A DNA stretch of 64,000 bases from Massilia rubra (GCF_011682065.1 NZ_VUYU01000001.1:517974-581973); one strand, 5' to 3'. Shown: positions 38,206 to 47,381, counted from the stretch's first letter. Program-made: numbers and translations. The notes: generated from the letters alone by a model not told the origin.

Positions 38206-38537
38206 ACAGTTCTCCGTGAGTGATGTGCTTGTTCTGAGTGCCGGGCCAAAGGCGGCCTCAACAACCCATCCTTACATGCCCAATCGACACAGGACAGTCA
38301 TAATCATCGGTAATTGTGTCATTCGGGCGAATTCTGAACGTATCACTGCTGTGCTTAAAAGAATGTGCTTTCGCGCAATTTCTTCAATGAAATCAGGCTT
38401 GTCGGGAGAAAAAATTTCTATCGATAATTAACAAAAACGTTAAATTTTGACCTTGGCGTGCCGCATACGAAGCAAGCGTGTATTCTGGCGCCGGGGGCTC
38501 GACGGGGCCGTTGCGCTAATTGAACGAAGGGGAATCG
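38206..38537. other. Divergent control region, protease / amidohydrolase
   Basis: About 330 bp, AT-richer than its flanks, with no supported gene. It should hold the promoters of the M35 protease gene (minus) and the amidohydrolase gene (plus). No named operator was recognised. Confidence 0.5.
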
Positions 38538-40418
38538 ATGACCAACAAGAATGCCCGCCCGCACGGCGGCGACATCATCACGCCGCGCATCGCGCTTGCC
38601 TTGGGTAAGCGTACGGTCGCCGCGCTGGCGCTGGCATGCGCCTTGCCGGCGGCCCAGGCCGGGGCGCAGCGCGGCGCCAGCGACGCGCTCCAGGCCGAGG
38701 TCATCTACCGCAACGGCTACATCTACACCGTCGACGCCGCCGATAGCGTGCACCAGGCACTGGCCGTGCGCGGCGGGCGCATCGTCTACGTGGGCGACAA
38801 CGCCGGCGCGGTCGCGCTCAAGGGCAAGCAGACCCGCGTCATCGACCTGCAAGGGCGCATGTTGATGCCCGGCCTGATCGACGCCCACATGCACCCGCTG
38901 TCGGGCGGCAAGCGCCTCCTGCATTGCAACCTGAACTACGAAGCGCTGACCGTGCCGCAATTCCAGGCGCGCATCCAGGCCTGCGCCGACAAGGACCGCG
39001 GCGCCAAAGGCGGCAAGAGCGACAAGAAATGGCTGCAAGTGGTTAACTGGTTCCAGCAAAGCATGCTGCCGGCCGGCGCGGAAACCACCCGCGCCACGCT
39101 CGACGCCATCAAGACCGAGCGCCCGATCGCGGTGCGCTCCTCGTTCGGCCACTCTTACCTGGTCAGTACGCGCGGGCTGCAAGCGGCCGGCATTACGCGC
39201 GCCACACCAAACCCGGACACCGGCAAGGTCGTGCGCGACGCCGCCGGCGAGCCAACCGGCTTACTGGAAGACGCCGCGATGGAGCTGGTCAGCAAAGTGC
39301 TGCCCAAACCCACCCCGGCCGAGACCGTCACCGCCGCCAGCTTCGCCATGCAGGCGCTGGGCCGCCAGGGCGTGACCAGTTTTCTCGACGCCAGCAGCGA
39401 CGAAGAAATTTTCACGGCCTTTGCCGCCATCGCGCGCCAGGGCAAGCTGAGCGCGCGCGCCCATTTCGCCGCCGAGGTAGCGACGGAAGACGGTCTTGAC
39501 CCGGCCCGCGCGGTGGCGTCCGTGCTGAAGATGGCTAAGCGCTACCATCAGGAGAGCGACGGCGTCACCCCGGTCATGCGCGTGCGCCACGCCAAGATCT
39601 ACATGGATGGCGTGATCGCCGCGCCGGCCTTTACCGGCACCATGGTGGCACCGTACTTTGTGGACCGCGGCACGCCGGGGCATCCGCACTGGGTGCCGGG
39701 CGACAGCAAGGGGCCGCCGACCTACTTCAAGCCGGAGGCGCTCAAAGCGATATTGATCGGGCTGGCCAAGGCCGGCATCGATGCCCATGTGCACGTCGAT
39801 GGCGACGGCGCGGTGCGCGAAACGCTCGACGCCGTCGAAGCCCTGCGCGCCGCGCCCGGCGGCAAGGAGGCGCGCCCGGCGCTGGCGCATGCCGAAATCG
39901 TCGATCCGGCCGACTTTGGCCGCTTTGCCGCGCTCGATGCCAGCGCGGTGCTCTCTTTCCAGTGGGGCAAGCCGGCGCCGGACACGGTGGCGGGCCTGAA
40001 GGATTACCTGGGACCGCAGCGTTACGCGATCCTGGAACCGCAGTCGCTGCTGCTCGACGCCGGCGCGCGCGTGGTGTTCGGCAGCGACTGGCCGGTCGAC
40101 GCGCTCGACGAATGGTTCGCGCTCAAGGTCGGCGTGACCCGTACCAACGCGCCATCGGCCGGTCCGGAGTTCGCGGGCAGGCTGGGAGCGGCGCCGGGCA
40201 TGCCGCGCGCCGCCGTGTTGCGGGCGGTGACGATGAACGCCGCGTATACCTTGCGCCAGGAAGGGCAGGTCGGTTCGCTGGAAGTGGGCAAGCTGGCCGA
40301 TCTGATCGTGCTGGACCGCAATTTCTTCCAGATACCGGATGAGGAAATCGCCGACATCAAGGTGCTGCAGACGGTCGTGGGCGGCAAGGTGGTCCATCAG
40401 GCTCCCGGTTTTCCGTAG
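38538..40418 (+). CDS. Exported amidohydrolase (YtcJ-like, amidohydrolase_3 family)
   Basis: About 626 residues. A basic N-terminus and hydrophobic stretch ending ALPAAQAGAQ (about 25-47) look like a signal peptide. The metal-dependent hydrolase core shows LMPGLIDAHMHPLSGG, a likely carboxylated Lys region in RVRHAKIYMDGVI, HVHVDGDGAV and FGSDWPVD. The C-terminal GSLEVGKLADLIVLD closes the beta-sandwich. Substrate unknown; related proteins hydrolyse amides or cyclic amides. The ATG at 38538 has AAGGGGA upstream. Confidence 0.88.
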   Translation: MTNKNARPHGGDIITPRIALALGKRTVAALALACALPAAQAGAQRGASDALQAEVIYRNGYIYTVDAADSVHQALAVRGGRIVYVGDNAGAVALKGKQTRVIDLQGRMLMPGLIDAHMHPLSGGKRLLHCNLNYEALTVPQFQARIQACADKDRGAKGGKSDKKWLQVVNWFQQSMLPAGAETTRATLDAIKTERPIAVRSSFGHSYLVSTRGLQAAGITRATPNPDTGKVVRDAAGEPTGLLEDAAMELVSKVLPKPTPAETVTAASFAMQALGRQGVTSFLDASSDEEIFTAFAAIARQGKLSARAHFAAEVATEDGLDPARAVASVLKMAKRYHQESDGVTPVMRVRHAKIYMDGVIAAPAFTGTMVAPYFVDRGTPGHPHWVPGDSKGPPTYFKPEALKAILIGLAKAGIDAHVHVDGDGAVRETLDAVEALRAAPGGKEARPALAHAEIVDPADFGRFAALDASAVLSFQWGKPAPDTVAGLKDYLGPQRYAILEPQSLLLDAGARVVFGSDWPVDALDEWFALKVGVTRTNAPSAGPEFAGRLGAAPGMPRAAVLRAVTMNAAYTLRQEGQVGSLEVGKLADLIVLDRNFFQIPDEEIADIKVLQTVVGGKVVHQAPGFP

Positions 40419-40429
40419 GCCGGCTGCCG

Positions 40430-40930
40430 ATGGCGAGCCAGGCGACCACGATCCGGGTCAACACCGCTTACCTGCATACTGCGTTGGACCCGATTTACCG
40501 CGAGGCGATGCTGGGCGAGCATGAAGCGGAACTGGCTTTATTGGACCTTCGCAAGCCGCTTTATCGTCAACTGTACGTCGAAGAGATCGTCGCGCCGCTG
40601 TTCGCGGAGCTGGCGCCGCCGACCCTGGAAAAGACCCGGCAGGCATTGAAGTATCTGTTGCATGTGCCGCCTGGCCCCGGGCTCGCGCCGGCTTGCCAGC
40701 TGTTCGGGGTGGCGTTAAGCGAATGCGTGCCGCTGCTGAACCTGATATGGTCGGTGCTCTTTCCCGATGAGGACAGGGAGATCCCGGCCGGATGGCGCTA
40801 TGTCGATCGAGCCAAATCGTTGAACTATCATCAAACGAGGGATTTCTACTCGTCATCGCCGCAATTTCTGGACGGTGCGTGGGAAAGGCTGGAGGCGCGC
40901 CTTTGCGCCAGTCTGAATTCAAGCGGCTGA
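40430..40930 (+). CDS. Protein of unknown function, 166 residues
   Basis: Not recognised. It starts 11 bp after the amidohydrolase stop, so it may be co-transcribed. No signal peptide. A hydrophobic stretch with Cys (PACQLFGVALSECVPLLNLIWSVLF, about 85-109) is flanked by polar, Arg-rich segments. A clear ribosome binding site is not visible. Opposite-strand frames cover the same DNA, so coding status is probable, not certain. Confidence 0.5.
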   Translation: MASQATTIRVNTAYLHTALDPIYREAMLGEHEAELALLDLRKPLYRQLYVEEIVAPLFAELAPPTLEKTRQALKYLLHVPPGPGLAPACQLFGVALSECVPLLNLIWSVLFPDEDREIPAGWRYVDRAKSLNYHQTRDFYSSSPQFLDGAWERLEARLCASLNSSG

Positions 40931-41103
40931 TCATTGCGCTGATGGCGCGTGACGAATTTTTTGGGGTCTGGAAAATGAAGACCAGGCGAGCGTTCAGTCA
41001 ACAACAGCAAAGTGCCCCGGGCGCCTCTTTCCGGTCTGCGAGATCAGCTCCACCTTCCTTTTTTACCGTGCTAAGATGGCTTGGCCTCTTAATGGGAGAT
41101 CCT

Positions 41104-41391
41104 ATGAACCCCCTGAAACACATTCAAGCTGTCAGTTTTCTTGCGACTAACATCAGCGATGTGATCAAGCAGGTGCAAGCCACGCGGGAACCGTTCATGA
41201 TCACGGTTGACGGAAAAATCCAGGTCGTTGTTCAGGATATTTTGAGCTACCAACGAACGCGCGACCAGATAGCGCTCCTGAAGATGCTCGCGCTCGGCCA
41301 GAAGGCGATTGAAGACGGCAATGTGACTGACCACGACAACTTCTTTGCTGAGTTGGAAGCAGAAGATGAAGAAGTCGGCAGCGAAGATTAA
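41104..41391 (+). CDS. Phd/YefM-like antitoxin, orphan
   Basis: 95 residues. The start MNPLKHIQAVSFLATNISDVIKQVQ and the following PFMITVDGKIQVVVQDILSYQ follow the Phd/YefM DNA-binding pattern (x-V-S-E-A-R-x-x-L...-P-V-x-I-T-x-x-G-x-x-x-A-V-L). The acidic C-terminal tail would wrap a toxin. GGAG six bases before the ATG supports the start. The frame that should encode a ParE/RelE toxin begins inside its end but stops after 14 codons. Confidence 0.75.
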   Translation: MNPLKHIQAVSFLATNISDVIKQVQATREPFMITVDGKIQVVVQDILSYQRTRDQIALLKMLALGQKAIEDGNVTDHDNFFAELEAEDEEVGSED

Positions 41392-41410
41392 GTGGCAGCC
41401 GGGCGACTAG
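41366..41410 (+). pseudogene. Toxin gene stub (ParE/RelE-like start, 14 codons)
   Basis: ATG at 41366 overlaps the antitoxin end in the +1 frame, as toxin genes normally do. It reads MKKSAAKIKWQPGD and then TAG at 41408. Only 65 bp remain before the convergent flgN gene, too little for the rest of a toxin. Deletion of the toxin body is inferred; chance is possible because the peptide is short. Confidence 0.4.
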
Positions 41411-41475
41411 GCAAAACGGCCGCACCAGGCGACCGTCAAGTCAATAACAGACCAGGCAGCTTGTCGCGCAGATTC

Positions 41476-41949
41476 CTAGCCCACCACGTAACGCTTCGAT
41501 GGCCCGCCCGGCGCGGCCTGGCCGCTCTTGCCGTACACCCCCGCTTCGCCACCGCTGGTCGGGGTGCGCATGGCGTTGATCAGCCCCTTGGTGTGCGACA
41601 GTTGCTTGGTGATCAGCATGCCGTTGATACGGTTCAATTCCTTGGCTTCGCGCGTCTTGTCCAGCAATGCTTGCCAGCCGGATAATGCATCGGCCGCGCC
41701 ATTGCCGTCCACCCATGCCTGCATGCCGGCCTCGTCCGCCGCAAAGCCGGCCGCCGCCAGTTGCGTGTGGCGTTGTTGCGCCAGCGTCGTCATCGCGAGC
41801 ACCGCCTGCGCCTTGCGCGGCGTGAGCTGGTCGAGGCCGCTCGTGTCCGCACTGACCAGCAGTTGCTGTTCCTGCGTCATCAATTCCAACACGGAAGTGA
41901 TCAAGGCAAGTTCTTGCGGCAGGGTGGTGCTCGGGGTCGCGGTTGACAT
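41476..41949 (-). CDS. flgN: Flagellar chaperone FlgN
   Basis: 157-residue mostly helical protein that escorts FlgK and FlgL to the export gate. The conserved centre LLDKTREAKELNRINGMLI (about 95-113) is the family signature. A Gly/Pro-rich tail from about 132 replaces the usual short end. It follows flgM by 29 bp on the minus strand, the normal flgM-flgN order. Confidence 0.88.
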   Translation of the reverse strand: MSTATPSTTLPQELALITSVLELMTQEQQLLVSADTSGLDQLTPRKAQAVLAMTTLAQQRHTQLAAAGFAADEAGMQAWVDGNGAADALSGWQALLDKTREAKELNRINGMLITKQLSHTKGLINAMRTPTSGGEAGVYGKSGQAAPGGPSKRYVVG

Positions 41950-41978
41950 GGTCTGGTATCGCCGGAAAACCGGCGCGG

Positions 41979-42299
41979 TTAGCGTTTTCGGGAATGCAGC
42001 AAGTCGCGCACGGTGTCGAGCAAGCCATCCGCGACCTTCTCGGAATTGACCTGGAACTGGCCGTCGGCGATCGCCAGCTTGATGCGCTCGACTTTTTTGG
42101 TGTCGAACACGCCATTGCTGCTGCTGACCGCACTGGCCATGGCCTGGCCCTGCGAGGACAGCTTGACGCTGTCGGTGCTGGCCGGGGCCGCGCTGGCCGC
42201 TTTTTCGGTGCTTTTGGCGTTCGCTGCGGGCGTACTCGCCGCCGGCAGGCCGGGGTTACTTTTGAGGTTGTCGTTAATTTTCACAGCATCATCCTTCAT
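41979..42299 (-). CDS. flgM: Anti-sigma-28 factor FlgM
   Basis: 106 residues. The first 50 are low-complexity Ala/Ser/Pro, as in unfolded FlgM. The C-terminal sigma-binding half has DTKKVERIKLAIADGQFQVN and KVADGLLDTVRDLL. It binds FliA until it is exported through the finished hook. A sigma-28 promoter lies 36-62 bp upstream, so FliA drives its own inhibitor. Confidence 0.93.
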   Translation of the reverse strand: MKDDAVKINDNLKSNPGLPAASTPAANAKSTEKAASAAPASTDSVKLSSQGQAMASAVSSSNGVFDTKKVERIKLAIADGQFQVNSEKVADGLLDTVRDLLHSRKR

Positions 42300-42334
42300 T
42301 GGGCGGAGCGGTAAAAACTCCAGGGTCTGCGTAA

Positions 42335-42361
42335 GTAACGGCGCATGCGGCGTAAACTTTA
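42335..42361 (-). promoter_or_regulatory. Sigma-28 promoter of flgM
   Basis: On the minus strand TAAAGTTT (42361-42354) is followed by exactly 11 bases and GCCGTTAC (42342-42335). The -35 box matches the consensus TAAAGTTT perfectly, the -10 matches GCCGATAA at six of eight positions. It ends about 36 bp before the flgM start. Confidence 0.85.
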
Positions 42362-42391
42362 GCGCATTCCCGCGCGAGTTTGAACAGTTGG

Positions 42392-43096
42392 CTAAAAGAC
42401 CACCTCCACCAATCCGCCCGCCCTGGCCACCCCGCTGAGGATGGCGCCGGCCGGCGTTCTCACCTGGACCACCTGGCCATCGCTGGCGTTGCCGATCGCG
42501 CGCGCTTCGGCCGATACCCGGAACCCGTTGCCGCTCGAGACCACCCGGACCAGTTGTCCCTGCTGCACCACCGGTTTGCCGCGCAGCGCATCGAGGCGCA
42601 GCGGCGTGCCGGAAGCGAGCGACACCGTGCTGGTGCGACCGACCGCTTGCGCCATGTCGGTCACGATTCCGTTCGGCATCGTCCCAATGTCGCCCTTAAG
42701 CAACACTAATTGCGATTGTTCAATTGTCTGGCCCTGGACCAGGGGCACGGCGGTGGCCACGTAATCGGTCACCACGCTCACCTGTGCCTGAATATACACC
42801 GTCCACGCGAGCGGCGCGGTACAGCGCACGCCGACCGTGGTTTTTCCCGAGGTACGCGCGCCGGGCTGCTGGAAGGCTTGCGGGGCCGGGCAGGAGGCCA
42901 GGCTCATGCGCTGGTTGACGGGGCCGGCGGTGACCGTTACTTCGCCCGCCAGGGCCGCGTTCTGGGCGCGCAGATAGTCTTCCGCCACGCGCTTGAGCAC
43001 GGCCGGGTCTTGCAAGGCGGGCGCCGGCGCGGCGGCCGGCTGCGCGAAGCAACATTGCGAGGCAAGCAAGAGGGCAGTGAAGAAGGCGATTTTCAT
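42392..43096 (-). CDS. flgA: Flagellar P-ring chaperone FlgA
   Basis: About 234 residues. It has a signal peptide (about 1-20) and the FlgA/SAF fold, with paired Cys in MSLASCPAP and VGVRCTAP and the C-terminal GQVVQVRTPAGAILSGVARAGGLVEV. It assists FlgI ring assembly in the periplasm. The ATG at 43096 gives the best signal peptide; 43126 is the alternative. It is divergent from flgB. Confidence 0.92.
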   Translation of the reverse strand: MKIAFFTALLLASQCCFAQPAAAPAPALQDPAVLKRVAEDYLRAQNAALAGEVTVTAGPVNQRMSLASCPAPQAFQQPGARTSGKTTVGVRCTAPLAWTVYIQAQVSVVTDYVATAVPLVQGQTIEQSQLVLLKGDIGTMPNGIVTDMAQAVGRTSTVSLASGTPLRLDALRGKPVVQQGQLVRVVSSGNGFRVSAEARAIGNASDGQVVQVRTPAGAILSGVARAGGLVEVVF

Positions 43097-43279
43097 AGTG
43101 ATTGCTTTCAGGAATGAGAGCATCATAGACTTCACGCGACCTTGCCGAACTTCCGAATAGCCGTGTTTTGGCGCTCCTGATCGTTCGATTGGGCAAGCAA
43201 CAGGGTCCGTATGATTCATCCTGTCATCACCAGTACATTGCCGCCAACCCGGAGGCAGTCGACAGATGCGGAGCACGAC
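43097..43279. promoter_or_regulatory. Divergent flgA / flgB control region
   Basis: 183 bp between the flgA start and flgB start. It must hold both class II flagellar promoters. Neither a sigma-28 nor a convincing sigma-54 match was found, which fits control by a master regulator of FlhDC type with sigma-70; that is inference. GGAG precedes the flgB ATG. Confidence 0.5.
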
Positions 43280-43702
43280 ATGATTGGCAAACTCGACGAT
43301 TACATGCGCTTTAACGAGACGGCCCTGAGCCTGCGCTCGCAACGCCAGGAATTGCTGGCGTCGAACATCGCGAATGCGGATACGCCTAACTACAAGGCGC
43401 GCGATATTGATTTCGCCAGCGCCCTGCAAGGCGTGCTGGCCAAGGGCACGCCGCCGGCTGGCGTGCTCAAGCAAACCGCCCCGGCCCACATGGCGACCGG
43501 CGCCGCCAAGGGCGACGTGCTGGCCAACGGCACCCCGGTGCAGTACCGCACCCCGGCCCAAGGCGCGGTCGACGGCAACACGGTCGACATGGATGTCGAG
43601 CGCAATCAGTTTGCCGACAACGCCCTGCGCTACGAAGCGGCGGTCACCTTCATCAATATGCAAATCCGCGGGATGACCTCGGCGATCCAGGGAGGCCAGT
43701 AA
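43280..43702 (+). CDS. flgB: Flagellar basal-body rod protein FlgB
   Basis: 140-residue proximal rod protein. [22 protein letters not shown] near 28-49 is the flagellar rod motif, and the C-terminal helix [22 protein letters not shown] is typical. First gene of the flgBCDEFGHIJKL cluster; the ATG at 43280 has GGAG seven bases upstream. Two bases separate it from flgC. Confidence 0.96.
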   Translation: MIGKLDDYMRFNETALSLRSQRQELLASNIANADTPNYKARDIDFASALQGVLAKGTPPAGVLKQTAPAHMATGAAKGDVLANGTPVQYRTPAQGAVDGNTVDMDVERNQFADNALRYEAAVTFINMQIRGMTSAIQGGQ

Positions 43703-43704
43703 TC

Positions 43705-44106
43705 ATGTCGCTCTTTAATATCTTTAACGTGTCCGGCTCGGCCATGAGCGCCCAGGCCCAGCGCCTCAACGCCACCGCCAGCAACCTGGCCAATGCCGAC
43801 AGCGCCACCAGCGCCAGCGGCGAGGCCTACCGCGCCAAGCAGGTGGTGTTCGAGGCGATCCCGACCAACGGCGCCGGGACCGCCGTCAGGGTGCGCGAAG
43901 TGATCGAAGATCCTTCCCCGCTCAAGCAGGTGTACGACCCGAAACATCCGATGGCCGACGAGAAGGGCTATGTGGCCATGCCGAACGTAAATGTGGTCGA
44001 CGAGATGGTCAACATGCTGTCGGCCTCGCGTTCCTATCAGACCAATGTCGAAACCATGAACGCGGCCAAGTCGCTGTTGATGAAAACGTTGACCATTGGT
44101 CAATAA
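43705..44106 (+). CDS. flgC: Flagellar basal-body rod protein FlgC
   Basis: 133-residue rod protein with an N-terminal [21 protein letters not shown] helix and a C-terminal [20 protein letters not shown] helix, the standard coiled ends of axial proteins. It links FlgB to the rest of the rod. Normal family length, directly after flgB. Confidence 0.96.
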   Translation: MSLFNIFNVSGSAMSAQAQRLNATASNLANADSATSASGEAYRAKQVVFEAIPTNGAGTAVRVREVIEDPSPLKQVYDPKHPMADEKGYVAMPNVNVVDEMVNMLSASRSYQTNVETMNAAKSLLMKTLTIGQ

Positions 44107-44132
44107 CCTGAGTAATAAACTGAGAAACCGCC

Positions 44133-44846
44133 ATGGCAACCGTCAATTCCAATGCACCCGTGATGTCGCAAGACTTGCTTAACGCCGTCAATCCGAAGAA
44201 GCCGAAAGCGGTCGAAGGCAGCGTCGAGGCGGACACCGACAAGTTCATGACCCTGCTGGTCACCCAGCTCAAGAACCAGGACCCGATGAATCCGCTCGAC
44301 AATGCGCAGATCACCAGCCAGCTGGCGCAACTGTCGACGGTGACCGGCGTCAACAAGCTGAACACGACCATGGAATCGCTCAAGTCGAGCTACCAGAATT
44401 CGGAAGGCTTGCAGGCCGCTAACCTGATCGGGCATGGCGTGCTGGTGAACGGCAACGGCGTGACCCTGGCCGGCGGCAAGGGCATCATGGGCGTGAACCT
44501 GGAAACCCCGGCCGACAAGGTGCAGCTGATCATCACCGATCCGAAAACCGGCAAGGATGTCCAGACCATCGACCTCGGCCAGCGAGCGGCCGGCACCGTG
44601 CCGGTGGCCTGGGATGGCGTGGTCGACCCGACCAAACTCGACGCGGCCGGCAAGCCGATCGCGCTCAAGGATGGCAATTACCTGATTCGTGTCGTCGCCG
44701 AACGCGGCGGCGAAGCCATCAAAGACGCCAAGGCCCTGTCGTTCGACACGGTCGCCAGCGTCACCACCAGCGCCAAGGATGGCGTCAAGCTCAATCTGCC
44801 CTCGCGGGGCGTCGTGACCATGAGCGACGTCAAGCAAATTTTGTAA
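44133..44846 (+). CDS. flgD: Hook-capping protein FlgD
   Basis: 237 residues. The conserved N-terminus carries FMTLLVTQLKNQDPMNPLDN (about 31-50); the C-terminal part is the tudor/FnIII-like cap domain ending in GVVTMSDVKQIL. It caps the growing hook so FlgE subunits can add. Located between rod and hook genes as usual. Confidence 0.96.
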   Translation: MATVNSNAPVMSQDLLNAVNPKKPKAVEGSVEADTDKFMTLLVTQLKNQDPMNPLDNAQITSQLAQLSTVTGVNKLNTTMESLKSSYQNSEGLQAANLIGHGVLVNGNGVTLAGGKGIMGVNLETPADKVQLIITDPKTGKDVQTIDLGQRAAGTVPVAWDGVVDPTKLDAAGKPIALKDGNYLIRVVAERGGEAIKDAKALSFDTVASVTTSAKDGVKLNLPSRGVVTMSDVKQIL

Positions 44847-44885
44847 ACAAGCCGCTACTACTTTTACTTTTTCAGGAGAAACACC

Positions 44886-46406
44886 ATGTCGTTTCAACAA
44901 GGACTTAGCGGCTTGAATGGCGCAGCCAAATCGCTCGACGTTATCGGCAACAACATCGCCAACGCCAGCACCGTCGGTTTCAAGGGTTCGCAGGCGCAGT
45001 TCGCGGACATGTACGCCAATTCGCTCAACGGCGCCGGCGGCAACCAGGCCGGGATCGGGGTGAAAGTCTCGCAGATCGCCCAGCAGTTCACCCAAGGCAA
45101 TATCGAAAGCTCGAACAACCCGCTCGACATCGCCATCAACGGCGCCGGATTTTTCCGCACCGATGTCAACGGCGACGTGCAATATTCACGGAATGGCCAG
45201 TTCTCGCTCGACAAGAACGGTTTCGTGATCAACGCCCAGGGTGCCAAGCTGACCGGCTACGGCGTCAGCGATACCGGCAACATCCTCACTGGCTCGGCGG
45301 TACCGCTGAAGATCGACAACAAGGACATGGATCCGCTCGAAACGAGCCGGGTCGATCTCAAGCTCAACCTCGATTCGCGCAGCCCGCTGCCGACCAAGGT
45401 GCCGTTCAGCGCGACCGATCCGGAAACCTACAACAAGCAGACCTCGATCGACGTGTTCGACAGCCTCGGCAATTCGCACGTGATGTCGACCTACTACGTC
45501 AAGACCGGTCCCGGCGCGTGGGACGTGTACGTCGGTTCGGACGGGGTGGAAATGACCAACCAGGCGGTGGCCGCCGCGGCCCAGACCGATACCGCCGCGA
45601 CCACCGCGCGCACCGCCTTCCAGACCGCCTCCACCGCCGTGCCACCGGGTGACCTGGTCGCGGCCGCCGCCGCCTACGCGACCGCCGCCGGCGCCGCCGT
45701 CGCCGCCGCCGCCGGCACCGCTGGCGCCACCGCCGCCCAGCAGACCGCCATTACCACCGCCGCCGCCAGCGCCGGCGGCACGCCCGGCATCACGCCGGGC
45801 GAGATCGACAAGCTGATCGCCGCCGCCGTCAAGGTGCCGGCGGTGCGCGCCGGCCACCTCAATTTCGACACCAACGGCATACTGAACGCCGCCGCGATGG
45901 CGCCGCAGACCTTGCCGCTGCAAATCGAATTGCCGGTGTTTCCGCTGACCGGCGCCAAGCCGACCATCGAATTCGACCTGCATTTTGCCGGTACGACCCA
46001 GTATGGCGACGCCACGGAAGAAAAGAAATCGAGCCAGGACGGCTATACGGCCGGCAATCTGCAGCGTTTTTCGGCCGGTCCCGACGGCACCATCCTGGGA
46101 CAGTACAGCAATGGTGAATCGCGTCCGCTGGGGCAGGTGGTGCTGGCCAATTTTGCCAATCCGAACGGGCTGCAACCGCTGGGGAACAATGCGTGGGCGC
46201 AGACGCCGACCTCGGGCAACCCGCTGATCGGCACGCCCAATTCTGGCAGTTTCGGCAATTTGCAGGCCTCGGCGGTGGAAAGCTCGAACGTGGACCTGAC
46301 GGCGGAACTGGTCAATATGATCACGGCGCAGCGGGTGTACCAGGCCAATGCGCAGACCATCAAGACGCAGGATTCGGTGTTGCAGACCTTGGTCAACCTG
46401 CGTTAA
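44886..46406 (+). CDS. flgE: Flagellar hook protein FlgE with Ala-rich insertion
   Basis: 506 residues, about 100 more than common FlgE. Normal axial ends (MSFQQGLSGLNGAAKSLDVI; ELVNMITAQRVYQANAQTIK) and the FlgE N variable domains are present. Residues about 226-318 (nt 45561-45840) are an Ala/Thr-dominated low-complexity block absent from typical hooks, joined smoothly at AGHLNFDTNG. Being in the outer domain, it probably lies on the hook surface. AGGAG before the ATG. Confidence 0.95.
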   Translation: MSFQQGLSGLNGAAKSLDVIGNNIANASTVGFKGSQAQFADMYANSLNGAGGNQAGIGVKVSQIAQQFTQGNIESSNNPLDIAINGAGFFRTDVNGDVQYSRNGQFSLDKNGFVINAQGAKLTGYGVSDTGNILTGSAVPLKIDNKDMDPLETSRVDLKLNLDSRSPLPTKVPFSATDPETYNKQTSIDVFDSLGNSHVMSTYYVKTGPGAWDVYVGSDGVEMTNQAVAAAAQTDTAATTARTAFQTASTAVPPGDLVAAAAAYATAAGAAVAAAAGTAGATAAQQTAITTAAASAGGTPGITPGEIDKLIAAAVKVPAVRAGHLNFDTNGILNAAAMAPQTLPLQIELPVFPLTGAKPTIEFDLHFAGTTQYGDATEEKKSSQDGYTAGNLQRFSAGPDGTILGQYSNGESRPLGQVVLANFANPNGLQPLGNNAWAQTPTSGNPLIGTPNSGSFGNLQASAVESSNVDLTAELVNMITAQRVYQANAQTIKTQDSVLQTLVNLR

Positions 46407-46410
46407 ACAC

Positions 46411-46544
46411 CGTCGTTCCCGCCACTACCCCGTCGTTTCGGCCGCTATCTCGTCGTTCCCGGCCTCGGCGGCCCCCTTGGCGGGAACCCAAGTTTTGTCG
46501 TTCCGCTAACATGTACTTGGGTTCCCGCCTGCGCGGGAACGACG
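46411..46544. repeat. REP-like composite element inside the flg operon
   Basis: Starts with CGTCGTTCCC, repeated imperfectly at 46431 and 46451, and ends with the same 30-bp unit found at 31825-31854 (46515-46544). Left part 46451-46495 pairs with the right unit as an imperfect inverted repeat with an insertion. It separates flgE from flgF and could attenuate or stabilise the transcript. Confidence 0.8.
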
Positions 46545-46560
46545 ATGTAAAGGAAAAATC

Positions 46561-47307
46561 ATGGATAGACTCATCTACACAGCCGGCAGCGGCGCCAAGC
46601 ACATCCTGGAGCAGCAGGCGACCACCTCGCACAACCTGGCCAATGTCACCACCACCGGTTTCCGGGCCCAGATCGACGCCTTCCGCGCGGTGCCGATCGT
46701 CGGCGAGAACCTGCCGCTGGCCACCCGCGCTTTCGTGGTCAATACCACGGCCAGCACCGATTTTTCGTCCGGCCCCCTGCAACTGACCGGGCGCGACCTC
46801 GACGTGGCCCTCAAGGGCAAGGGCTTCCTCGCCGTGCAGATGCCCGACGGCAGCGAAGCCTACACCCGCAACGGCGCCCTGCAAATGAATGAAAACGGTT
46901 TGCTCACCAACACCGCCGGCTTCGCCATCCAGGGCGACGGCGGTTCCATCACCGTGCCACCGGAAGTGTCGGTCTCGATCGGCGGCGACGGCACCATCTC
47001 GACCATCGCCACCACCACCAAGCCGGGCGCGCCCACCATTCTGGGGCGCCTGAAACTGGTCAACCCGCCCGAGCAGGACCTGGTGCGCGGCGACGATGGC
47101 TTGTTCCGCCTGAAAAGCGGCGTGGCGGCCGAGCCCGACCCGCAAGTGGCGGTCGCCGGCGGGGCGCTGGAAGGCTCCAACGTCAGCCCGGTCGACGCCA
47201 TGGTGACCATGATTTCGCTGGCCCGTTCCTTCGAACTGCAAATGAACCTGCTGAAGAATGCCGAGAACAACGCGGCGAAAGCCACCCAGATCCTCGCTTT
47301 GGGTTAA
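46561..47307 (+). CDS. flgF: Flagellar basal-body rod protein FlgF
   Basis: 248 residues of the proximal rod with the MDRLIYTAGSGAKHILEQQ start, SHNLANVTTTGFRAQ rod motif and final MVTMISLARSFELQMNLLKN helix. It begins 16 bp after a REP-like element that splits the operon between flgE and flgF. Confidence 0.95.
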   Translation: MDRLIYTAGSGAKHILEQQATTSHNLANVTTTGFRAQIDAFRAVPIVGENLPLATRAFVVNTTASTDFSSGPLQLTGRDLDVALKGKGFLAVQMPDGSEAYTRNGALQMNENGLLTNTAGFAIQGDGGSITVPPEVSVSIGGDGTISTIATTTKPGAPTILGRLKLVNPPEQDLVRGDDGLFRLKSGVAAEPDPQVAVAGGALEGSNVSPVDAMVTMISLARSFELQMNLLKNAENNAAKATQILALG

Positions 47308-47381
47308 CACCGCGGAGCGCATAATCTCTTCATTGATCGGTGCGTGGCGATGTTCGCCGGCCGCCGTTACTGGAGAAGACC

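Noticed and set aside
40458..40934. 158-codon minus-strand frame opposite the 166-residue gene
   Set aside because: Ser/Arg/Pro-rich composition typical of antisense reading; the plus-strand frame looks more protein-like, though neither is proven.
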